Assembly: GCA_964445575.1 (NCBI GenBank)
Contig: CAYULB010000053.1
Location: 1 to 14,971, forward strand
From: WJMT01 sp964445575
GTDB taxonomy: Bacteria; Acidobacteriota; Aminicenantia; Aminicenantales; Aminicenantaceae
DNA length: 14,971 nucleotides
Reading direction: 5' to 3'
The stretch's first letter is position 1. Each line of letters starts with the position of its first letter. Positions 7,115-13,557 of the stretch are shown one piece after another. A program made the translations under genes and the position numbers. The notes beneath the pieces were generated by a model, which saw nothing but the letters and a program-made list of their open reading frames with translations, made no database searches and was not told the DNA's origin.

Positions 7115-7782
7115 TGATCCAAATTGCTTCTTCTATTCTTTCCACGGATTACTCTAACTTAGGAAAATCAATTAAGACAGCAGAAAAAGGAGGAGCTGAC
7201 TTAATCCACATTGACATTATGGATGGACATTTCGTTCCCAACCTTACTTTTGGACCCAAGCTGGTCCAGGACTTAAAGAAAATGACTGATCTGCCCTTGG
7301 ATGCCCATCTCATGGTGGATAATCCCAGGGAATTCATACCCAAATTCAGTGAAGCTGGCGCGGATTGGATTTCCATTCAGATAGAAGTCACTGTCCACGC
7401 TCATAAAGACATAACCATGATCAAACAGCTGGGAAAAAAAGCAGGAGTAGTCCTGAATCCAGCCACTCCCATACACATGCTCAATGAAATCATAAGGGAA
7501 GTCGATTATGTTCTGATTATGTCTGTCAATCCAGGATGGGGCGGCCAGAAATTTATAGAATCCAGCCTGAACAAAATATCTCAACTGAAAAACTGGATTA
7601 TAGGGCAAAATCTTGATGTCAAGATTGAAGTGGATGGCGGCGTCAACCAGAAAAACCTGGAAAAAATAGTCCAAAGCGGGGCTGAAATTTTGGTTATTGG
7701 TTCTGCTGTTTATGACAGTGAAAATCCCATAGAAACATTGAAGAAAATAAAAAAGACTCTGCAGAAATACAATCAAAAATGA
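7114..7782 (+). CDS. rpe: Ribulose-phosphate 3-epimerase
   Basis: A 222-residue TIM-barrel enzyme interconverting D-ribulose 5-phosphate and D-xylulose 5-phosphate in the pentose phosphate pathway. Family motifs run in order: ASSILSTDYSNL (5-16), HIDIMDGHFVPNLTFGP (32-48), DAHLMV (63-68), GVVLNPATP (111-119), MSVNPGWGGQKFI (136-148) and EVDGGVN (172-178). The four expected metal ligands are present as His32, Asp34, His65 and Asp174; Asp34 and Asp174 are also the acid-base pair. Two departures from common sequences are Gln89, in the stretch where an H-x-E motif is usual, and Trp142 for the more frequent Phe in NPGFGGQ. Neither removes a catalytic residue. GGAGG (7099-7103) ends ten bases before the ATG, inside the PASTA gene, so translation is probably coupled. 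The stop overlaps the next start by four bases (ATGA). Confidence 0.96.
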   Translation: MIQIASSILSTDYSNLGKSIKTAEKGGADLIHIDIMDGHFVPNLTFGPKLVQDLKKMTDLPLDAHLMVDNPREFIPKFSEAGADWISIQIEVTVHAHKDITMIKQLGKKAGVVLNPATPIHMLNEIIREVDYVLIMSVNPGWGGQKFIESSLNKISQLKNWIIGQNLDVKIEVDGGVNQKNLEKIVQSGAEILVIGSAVYDSENPIETLKKIKKTLQKYNQK

Positions 7783-8726
7783 AGTGTCTTGTCACCGGAG
7801 CAGCTGGATTTATCGGTTCCCATTTGTGTGAAAAGCTTCTAAACTCCGGTTTTTCTGTGATCGGGGTCGACTCCTTCACAGACTATTATCCCAAAGAATT
7901 TAAAGAAAAAAACCTTGAATCTTTATTAAAAGCAAAAAATTTTGATTTTATTAAAGAAGACATAAACAACCTTGACTTGAAAAGATATGTAGCAAACTGT
8001 CATTACCTGTTTCATTTGGCAGCTCAGGCAGGGGTTAGAGACAGCTGGGGAGACAATTTTTCCATCTACACCCGAAACAATATTGAATCCACTCAAAAAA
8101 TTCTTGAAACCTGCAAAAGTCATAAACTCAAAAAAATCGTGTATGCCTCCTCTTCTTCTGTCTATGGAAACACCCCAGATCTTCCCATGAAAGAGACCAG
8201 CCATCTATCTCCTTACTCTCCTTATGGAGTTACCAAACTTGCGGCAGAGAATCTTTGCTCTCTCTATCATAAAAACTATGGACTCCCTGTTGTTTCATTA
8301 AGATATTTTACTGTTTATGGTCCCAGACAAAGACCTGATATGGCTTTCCACAAATTCTTAAAGGCTGTTGGAGAAAACAGACCTCTTAAAATCTATGGAA
8401 GTGGGGAGCAGACCAGAGATTTTACCTATATCGATGATATTGTCAAAGCCAATATTTCCGCCGCAGAAAAGGGGCTTCCTGGAGAGATCTATAATCTAGG
8501 AGGGGGGAATCAGAAAAAACTCTCAGATATCTTTCCTATCCTAAGCAAAATCTGTGGAAAAAAAATAAAAACAAAAAAAATTGACAGGCAAAAAGGGGAT
8601 GTCAACCACACCTATGCAAGTATTTCCAAAGCTAAAACAGACCTCAGCTACAATCCTCAGGTAAAACTTGAAGAAGGACTGGAACAGGAATGGTTATGGA
8701 TAAAAAACCAATACTCTTTTAAATGA
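7779..8726 (+). CDS. NAD-dependent nucleotide-sugar epimerase (UDP-glucuronate/UDP-glucose 4-epimerase-like)
   Basis: An extended short-chain dehydrogenase/reductase of 315 residues. It has the Rossmann motif GAAGFIGSHL (7-16), acidic Asp31 at the end of the second strand (NAD preference), HLAAQAGV (79-86), the YASSSSVYG strand (122-130) and the catalytic YxxxK pair Tyr149/Lys153 in SPYGVTK. Then come the substrate-side RYFTVYGPRQRPDMAF (175-190) and DFTYIDD (214-220). The DSFTDYYP stretch (31-38) and GPRQRPDMA resemble UDP-glucuronate 4-epimerases and related UDP-hexose 4-epimerases. The exact sugar cannot be decided by eye, so no gene symbol is given. Product sugars probably feed lipopolysaccharide or exopolysaccharide, but no glycosyltransferase gene is nearby. 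Its start overlaps rpe by four bases. Two A8 runs at 8558-8565 and 8573-8580 code for KKIKTKK and could be slippage-prone. Confidence 0.88.
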   Translation: MKCLVTGAAGFIGSHLCEKLLNSGFSVIGVDSFTDYYPKEFKEKNLESLLKAKNFDFIKEDINNLDLKRYVANCHYLFHLAAQAGVRDSWGDNFSIYTRNNIESTQKILETCKSHKLKKIVYASSSSVYGNTPDLPMKETSHLSPYSPYGVTKLAAENLCSLYHKNYGLPVVSLRYFTVYGPRQRPDMAFHKFLKAVGENRPLKIYGSGEQTRDFTYIDDIVKANISAAEKGLPGEIYNLGGGNQKKLSDIFPILSKICGKKIKTKKIDRQKGDVNHTYASISKAKTDLSYNPQVKLEEGLEQEWLWIKNQYSFK

Positions 8727-8748
8727 CTTATATGGTAATATATTCACA

Positions 8749-8754
8749 AAAGGA
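8749..8754 (+). promoter_or_regulatory. Ribosome binding site deciding the start of the BamD-like gene
   Basis: AAAGGA ends immediately before an ATG at 8755 and six bases before a second in-frame ATG at 8761. Zero spacing is not workable, so the second ATG is the likelier start. A small inverted repeat TATAT-GGTA-ATATA (8729-8742) lies just upstream in the 28-base gap after the epimerase gene. Confidence 0.6.
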
Positions 8755-8760
8755 ATGATT

Positions 8761-9567
8761 ATGAGAAAAAATATTTTTATTCTAGTTCTTATAATGTTTA
8801 TTTCATTTAGCTACAGCTGCAAAACCGGACAAATGGAGATCGACCCTGAAATCGCTTCCAATGAAGAAACTCTTTTTGAAATGGGGCAAAAATTCATAAA
8901 AAAGAATCCTGAGAAAGGAAGGCTGTATTTAAGGCAGGTTGTGGATGCTTTCCCACAAAGCCTCTACGCACAAAGAGCTATGTTGGTCATAGCTGATTCA
9001 TATTACAACAAGGGTGATGAAGCCAATATGATTATCGCTGCATCGGAATACAGAGAATTTATAACTCGGTTCCCACAGAGCCCCTCGGTTCCCTATGCCC
9101 AGTACCGGATCGCTATGAGCTATTTCACCAAAGCCAATAAGCCTGGCAAAGACCAGACAAAAACAAAAAAAGCTCTGGCTGAATTTAAAAAATTAATAAC
9201 CAAATACCCCAACAGTGAAGAAGCCCAGCAGGCTTATGACAAGATTAAAGAATGCGAAGAAAAATTAGCAAAACACTCATTTAAAATCGCTAAACATTAT
9301 TACCGGATAAAAGCTTACAATGCGAGTATAGGCCGATTGAAGGAGATCCTTACGGAATATCCCAATTTTTCAGAAATGGACAAAGTTTATTTTTATCTGG
9401 CCGATTCCTACTGCAACAGCAAACGGGAAGATCAGGCACTCCCCTATTTCAGAAAACTGATTTCCGACTATCCGGACAGCAAATTCATAAAAAAAGCCAC
9501 AAAAAAGATAGAAGAATACCAGGAAAAACAAGAAATTGAAAAAAAGAATTCAAACTTAAACAACTAA
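8761..9567 (+). CDS. bamD: BamD-like tetratricopeptide-repeat outer-membrane assembly lipoprotein
   Basis: With the ATG at 8761 the product has 268 residues; 8755 would add two. A short lysine/arginine n-region and hydrophobic core lead to FSYSC, where Cys20 is the likely lipidation site. The lipobox is imperfect, because position -3 is Ser rather than Leu/Val/Ile. The rest is helical repeats spaced as in BamD/YfiO: YLRQVVDAFPQSLYAQRA (56-73), EFITRFPQSPSVPYAQYRIA (99-118), EFKKLITKYPNSEEAQQA (141-158), LKEILTEYPNFSEMDKVYFYLADSYC (193-218) and YFRKLISDYPDSKFIKKA (229-246). The recurrent F/Y-P-x-S/F step is typical of the family, which helps BamA fold barrel proteins into the outer membrane from the periplasmic side. 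Length is slightly above E. coli BamD. The tail after 250 is a charged Glu/Lys/Gln helix. The next gene encodes a probable barrel. A BamD-paralogous TPR lipoprotein with a dedicated client is the main alternative. Confidence 0.78.
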   Translation: MRKNIFILVLIMFISFSYSCKTGQMEIDPEIASNEETLFEMGQKFIKKNPEKGRLYLRQVVDAFPQSLYAQRAMLVIADSYYNKGDEANMIIAASEYREFITRFPQSPSVPYAQYRIAMSYFTKANKPGKDQTKTKKALAEFKKLITKYPNSEEAQQAYDKIKECEEKLAKHSFKIAKHYYRIKAYNASIGRLKEILTEYPNFSEMDKVYFYLADSYCNSKREDQALPYFRKLISDYPDSKFIKKATKKIEEYQEKQEIEKKNSNLNN

Positions 9568-9586
9568 ATTAACTGGAGGTTATAAC

Positions 9587-10366
9587 ATGAAGGTAAAGAC
9601 TTTACTGTCAGTTATAATCATGCTGTTAACGGCAGCACCTCTTATATCCGCTGCCCAGTTTTACCAGCAGAGATTTTCAATGGAACAGCTGAAAATAGGA
9701 TTGGATGTTGAATTTTTCGACCGCATCATAACATGGGGAGAAGATCAAAATGAGACATCCTCCTTAAAAAGCTATCTCTTTTCATTAAAACCTGGCTATG
9801 AGGTAACAGAAGCGATCTCTGTCAATGCCGTATTAGGATATTCCCTATCTAATTTCAATGATATGGTTTTCAAAAGGCTCCCTTTTTCCCTGGAATTAAA
9901 TACTGGGAATATAGATGGAATTGTTTTAGGGGGAAATCTAGTGCTCAAAATTATAAAAATTTCTGATTTTACCTTGAGTGCAGGAGGACAGTTGATTCAC
10001 TATATTGGTTTCAAAGACCAGTGGGAAATACCAGGCCTCAATGTTGAAGGAACCGCCACTGGAAAGCCCTCCTGGTCACGGTTGACTGCAGGACCTAAAA
10101 TTTCATTCGCAGTCACCGAATATCTCCGGCCTTATGTCACAGCCAATTATGATATATTATGGGGGAAATTCAAGATGACCGAGGAAATCGAAGAGCTCAC
10201 CGGAGAGCAGGAGATGAACATTGAATCAAAGAGCTGTTTCAGTTTATCAATCGGAACCCTCTATAAGGCGCTGAACGGAGTTGATTTGAAAGCTGAAGCG
10301 ACCTTGCTTCCTTTGGAAGCCCCCATCGGCCTAAGCATACTTATTGGAGCCGTATACTCATTTTAA
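9587..10366 (+). CDS. Exported protein of unknown function, probable small outer-membrane beta-barrel
   Basis: I do not recognise this 259-residue protein. It has a clear signal peptide (MKVKTLLSVIIMLLTAAPLISAA, cleavage near 22-24). A series of short alternating-hydrophobicity segments joined by polar turns follows: about 35-41, 62-71, 75-86, 97-104, 108-118, 122-133, 161-171, 176-186, 214-222 and 229-258. The last residues are GAVYSF, with terminal Phe as in barrels recognised by BAM. The length suits a barrel of roughly eight to twelve strands. GGAGG (9575-9579) sits seven bases before the ATG and confirms the start. It follows the BamD-like gene by 19 bases and precedes the S8 protease gene by 12, so the three are probably co-transcribed. 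A structural porin-like or adhesion role cannot be separated from other possibilities; no function is assigned. Confidence 0.7.
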   Translation: MKVKTLLSVIIMLLTAAPLISAAQFYQQRFSMEQLKIGLDVEFFDRIITWGEDQNETSSLKSYLFSLKPGYEVTEAISVNAVLGYSLSNFNDMVFKRLPFSLELNTGNIDGIVLGGNLVLKIIKISDFTLSAGGQLIHYIGFKDQWEIPGLNVEGTATGKPSWSRLTAGPKISFAVTEYLRPYVTANYDILWGKFKMTEEIEELTGEQEMNIESKSCFSLSIGTLYKALNGVDLKAEATLLPLEAPIGLSILIGAVYSF

Positions 10367-10378
10367 TAGGAGGAAACC

Positions 10379-11782
10379 ATGGAAAAAAATAAAATATTTC
10401 AAGTTTTTTCTTTAATAATTATATTCTTTTTTTTCTTCACAAGCCTCTATTCCTTTCAAGCCCAGAACCAAAAATCTGTTTTGGGTTCTCAGGATGACCA
10501 GAAGCTTTCAGACCTCTTGGAACAGAATCCTCCTCCTTCTCAATCCAAAATTTCCTATTCTCCTGAACACATCCTGGTCAAATTCAAGCCTTCTGTTCCG
10601 GATGAATATATTCAGGCTACTATCTATTCTTTCCAAATAAAGGAATATAATCTGATTCCGAGGATCGAGGTATTTAAGATAAAAGTCCCTGACTATTCCA
10701 GTGTTGAGGATATGCTGTATGTGATGAACCAGCATCAGTATGTGGAATATGCTGAACCTGACTATGTAGCCTATAAAACAGTGACCCCAAATGACAACTT
10801 TTTTAACTATCAATACGCTCTTTATAACTCTGGTCAGTATATAGGGCCTCCGGGAAGCCCCCAGGGACAAACCAGTGCGGATATAAAAGCCACTGCTGCT
10901 TGGGAAGAAACCAAAGGAAACAAAGAAACAATCATAGCTATTGTTGATACCGGAATAGACCTCACCCATCCCGACCTTGAAAACAAAATCCACTCAAGCG
11001 GCCGCGACTTTGTTAACGGTGATTTTGAGGCAACCGATGATGACGGCCATGGAACATTTGTAGCAGGGATCGCTGCTGCAGAGACTAATAACAATGAAGG
11101 CATTGCTGGAGTCGCATGGAACTGTAAGCTTCTTCCGGTCAAAGTTCTGGATGATTTAGGAGAAGGATTTTACAGCTGGATCATAGAGGGCATAATCTGG
11201 GCTGTAGACCATGAGGCCGCTGTTGTGAATCTAAGCCTGGGAGGTCCCATTCACACTTATTCTCTGGAAAATGCAGTTGAGTATGCCCATCAGAACGATG
11301 TGGTGGTGGTTGCTGCTGCAGGAAACGAGGGAAGTTCAGTTCTGTACCCAGCCGCTTATGATAATTACTGCTTAGCTGTGGCTGCCACAGATTACAACGA
11401 TCAAAGACCCAATTGGTCGAACTTTGGGCCAGAAATCGATGTGGCCGCGCCTGGAGTACGCATCATAAGCACTTTTCCGGTTCCTTTCACTCCCCCGGGT
11501 TATCTCCCCTATGGATGGGGAGACGGCACATCCCTTTCCACCCCTCATGTTTCAGGACTGGCGGCCTTAATAAAAAGCATAAAGCCTTGGATCACTGCTG
11601 ATGAGGTTATGTATGTTATCAAATTTTCAGCCGACGATGTGAACGAAACCAGCAGCCCAGGTAAAGATGTATTCATCGGATACGGACGGATCAACATGGA
11701 AAAAGCACTTGTCCCTATAATCCTTGAAAAAACAGAAATGGAAAGTGCTTCGGAACCAGTTCTTATAAAACGACTGAATTGA
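10379..11782 (+). CDS. Secreted subtilisin-like serine protease (S8 family) with I9-type propeptide
   Basis: The 467-residue precursor starts with a strongly hydrophobic signal segment (about 6-26, including five successive Phe). A low-complexity Gln/Ser/Pro linker follows (27-60). An inhibitor_I9/fervidolysin-type propeptide (about 63-133) begins with HILVKFKPSVP and ends with the motif VEYAEPDYVAY. The catalytic domain (about 165-445) has an intact triad: Asp190 in AIVDTGIDLTHPDL, His224 in DDGHGTFVAGIAA and Ser385 in GDGTSLSTPHVSG; the oxyanion Asn316 lies in AAAGNEG. The layout matches thermitase/fervidolysin-like proteases, known to be exported and self-processed. There is no large C-terminal domain or sorting tag, only a short tail (446-467). 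AGGAGG (10368-10373) five bases before the ATG fixes the start. The gene is 12 bases after the barrel gene and 47 before recN. Substrates are unknown; processing of surface proteins or nutrient peptide release are equally possible. Confidence 0.92.
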   Translation: MEKNKIFQVFSLIIIFFFFFTSLYSFQAQNQKSVLGSQDDQKLSDLLEQNPPPSQSKISYSPEHILVKFKPSVPDEYIQATIYSFQIKEYNLIPRIEVFKIKVPDYSSVEDMLYVMNQHQYVEYAEPDYVAYKTVTPNDNFFNYQYALYNSGQYIGPPGSPQGQTSADIKATAAWEETKGNKETIIAIVDTGIDLTHPDLENKIHSSGRDFVNGDFEATDDDGHGTFVAGIAAAETNNNEGIAGVAWNCKLLPVKVLDDLGEGFYSWIIEGIIWAVDHEAAVVNLSLGGPIHTYSLENAVEYAHQNDVVVVAAAGNEGSSVLYPAAYDNYCLAVAATDYNDQRPNWSNFGPEIDVAAPGVRIISTFPVPFTPPGYLPYGWGDGTSLSTPHVSGLAALIKSIKPWITADEVMYVIKFSADDVNETSSPGKDVFIGYGRINMEKALVPIILEKTEMESASEPVLIKRLN

Positions 11783-11829
11783 TTCAGTATCTCACCATCT
11801 ATTCTGTCATTATGAGGAAGACTTTTTAA

Positions 11830-13509
11830 ATGATAAAGTCCCTGCGAATAAAAAACCTTGCCACTATTGAAAACTTGGATGTCGAACTCAACCCGGGCTT
11901 TACTATCCTCACCGGCGAGACAGGGGCTGGAAAATCCATACTAATCGACAGCATCCGACTGATCATGGGTGAAAAGGCCACCACCGATATCATAAGGACA
12001 GGAAAAAATGAAACTACCATTGAAACCATCTTTCTAGTTCCCAAAAAAATCAATACTCTGAAAGACCTTGATATAGATGAGACCGGGGATATTTTTCTCC
12101 ACAGAAAAATTTTCAAAAAAGGAACAGGAAGAGGCTATATAAACGGGACTTTGGTCCCCATAAAAAAATTCAAACTTCTCAAAGAAAACATAGTGGATAT
12201 TCTCGGCCAAAATGACCATGTATTCCTTAGGGATAATGAATATCAGCTGGATTTCCTCGACCATTACTCAGAAACTTTACCTTTGAGACACAAAGTCACT
12301 GATTTAGCCCGGAATATAAGAAAACTTCAAAAAGAAATCCGCACACTTGAAGAAAAAAAGACCCAAAGGGAACAAAAGCTGGATTATCTCGAATACCAAA
12401 TCAATGAAATAGAGCAAGCCCAGCTTCAACCAGGCGAGGAAGAAGAACTCCACAGAGAAAGAGATCTTTTAAAAAATGCAGAAAAAATAAGTTCCTGCAT
12501 AAAGGATGCCCTTGATATCACTTATGAGAGGGAAGAATCTCTTTCCGCGCTTCTTTCCCAACTGGAAAAAGATGTCCTTATCCTCTCTGACTATCATCCT
12601 GATTTCAAATCCATGCTGGAAAATTTAGACCAATTTTCCATATCTATGAAAGAATTTATAGATGATTTAGTCAAATTCAAAGAGGATTATATGGGAGCTC
12701 CGGAAAAACTGGAAAAAATCGAAGAAAGGCTCAGCCTCATTGAAAACCTCAAAAGAAAATATGGAAAAACACTGGGGGATGTATTAGCGCATTTAAAAAG
12801 CGTTAAACAAGAATTGTCAGAACTCGGTTCTGCTCATGAAAAGATTTCTGAGCTCCGCAATCAGCTCAAAAGTGACTTTGAAGAGCATCAAAAAATATCT
12901 GCTCAGCTCTCAGAATTAAGGCAAAAGGGAGCAAAAAAGCTTGAAAAAAAGGTCGAAGAAGAGATCAAATCCCTGGGAATGAAAAAAGCAAAATTCACCA
13001 TAAAATTCATTTCTCACTCCCCAAAATCTGAAGACCTGGAGAATTTCAAAGATCTGGGATCAGAAGAAATCGAATTCATGATCAGCCCGAATCCAGGAGA
13101 AAAGGTCCGCCCCCTTAGAAAAATCGCCTCAGGAGGAGAACTCTCCCGCCTTATGTTGACTTTAAAAACCATCAGCAAAGACCCAGAAAAACTGAAAACT
13201 CTGATATTCGATGAGATCGATTCAGGAATCGGAGGAAAAACCGCTGAGTTGGTTGGCCAAAGATTATCCCGTCTGGCATCCCAGAATCAAGTCATATGCA
13301 TCACCCATCTTCCCCAGATAGCTTGCTTTGCTGATCATCATTATCGAATAGAAAAACATGTAAGAAAAAACAGGACTTTTACCCATATAAAAAAATTAAA
13401 GAAAAAAGAAAGAATCAAAGAAATCGCCAGGCTCTTAACCGGTTCACATATCACTGAAGCATCTCTTCAAAGCGCCAAAGAAATGCTTGAAAAAAATCTA
13501 TCCGGATAA
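11830..13509 (+). CDS. recN: DNA repair protein RecN
   Basis: An SMC-like ATPase of 559 residues, close to the E. coli length, that acts in the cytoplasm in recombinational repair of double-strand breaks. N-terminal Walker A is GETGAGKS (29-36) after the RecN-typical opening IKNLATIENLDVEL. The conserved LDILGQNDH-like stretch (VDILGQNDHVFL) follows near residue 120. A long coiled coil with many Glu/Lys heptads spans about 150-370. The ABC signature SGGELSR is at 434-440 and Walker B LIFDEIDSGIGG at 458-469, followed by ITHLPQIACFADHHYRI. All ATPase motifs are intact. GAGG (11814-11817) is twelve bases before the ATG, a rather long spacing. There is no SOS box that I can recognise upstream. 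The 47-base gap after the protease gene lacks a terminator, so read-through transcription is likely. Confidence 0.96.
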   Translation: MIKSLRIKNLATIENLDVELNPGFTILTGETGAGKSILIDSIRLIMGEKATTDIIRTGKNETTIETIFLVPKKINTLKDLDIDETGDIFLHRKIFKKGTGRGYINGTLVPIKKFKLLKENIVDILGQNDHVFLRDNEYQLDFLDHYSETLPLRHKVTDLARNIRKLQKEIRTLEEKKTQREQKLDYLEYQINEIEQAQLQPGEEEELHRERDLLKNAEKISSCIKDALDITYEREESLSALLSQLEKDVLILSDYHPDFKSMLENLDQFSISMKEFIDDLVKFKEDYMGAPEKLEKIEERLSLIENLKRKYGKTLGDVLAHLKSVKQELSELGSAHEKISELRNQLKSDFEEHQKISAQLSELRQKGAKKLEKKVEEEIKSLGMKKAKFTIKFISHSPKSEDLENFKDLGSEEIEFMISPNPGEKVRPLRKIASGGELSRLMLTLKTISKDPEKLKTLIFDEIDSGIGGKTAELVGQRLSRLASQNQVICITHLPQIACFADHHYRIEKHVRKNRTFTHIKKLKKKERIKEIARLLTGSHITEASLQSAKEMLEKNLSG

Positions 13510-13517
13510 CCCCGCCA

Positions 13518-13533
13518 GTTTTAAAATTAAAAC
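13518..13533. repeat. AT-rich inverted repeat in the recN-miaB gap
   Basis: GTTTTAA (13518-13524) and TTAAAAC (13527-13533) are perfect complements around two bases. As RNA this would be a weak A/U hairpin without a U-tract, so it is a poor terminator. It overlaps the proposed -35 region of the miaB promoter and could instead be a DNA-level site. Function unknown. Confidence 0.25.
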
Positions 13534-13548
13534 AATCCAGGTTATAAT
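13520..13548 (+). promoter_or_regulatory. Candidate promoter of miaB with perfect TATAAT, near-leaderless
   Basis: TATAAT (13543-13548) is a perfect -10; TTTAAA (13520-13525) 17 bases upstream matches the -35 consensus at four of six positions. The usual initiation distance puts the transcript start at about 13554-13557, zero to four bases before the ATG at 13558. The gene has no Shine-Dalgarno sequence in the expected window (A-rich, with the nearest AGG about 17 bases away), which fits a leaderless or nearly leaderless message. Confidence 0.45.
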
Positions 13549-13557
13549 AAAAATAAG

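Noticed and set aside
7273..7776. Long minus-strand open frame (167 codons) inside rpe
   Set aside because: Lies wholly antisense to a gene with all Rpe motifs; composition and lack of a ribosome site mark it as a shadow.
7114..8726. rpe plus sugar epimerase as part of a capsule or lipopolysaccharide cluster
   Set aside because: No glycosyltransferase, flippase, polymerase or nucleotidyltransferase gene is present on either side.
10430..10439. T-run at the signal peptide of the S8 protease as a frameshift site
   Set aside because: The reading frame is intact through the run and encodes a normal hydrophobic core of successive Phe residues; nothing indicates programmed shifting.
10508..10993. 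Minus-strand open frame (161 codons) inside the S8 protease gene
   Set aside because: Antisense to the propeptide and catalytic Asp region of an intact protease; no family resemblance or ribosome site.
10379..11782. S8 protease as a leader peptidase of a lantibiotic or cyanobactin cluster
   Set aside because: No precursor peptide, cyclase, lanthionine synthetase or exporter gene nearby; the domain layout is that of general secreted subtilases.
13518..13533. Intrinsic terminator between recN and miaB
   Set aside because: The stem is only A/U apart from one G/C pair and no U-tract follows; it overlaps the likely miaB promoter.
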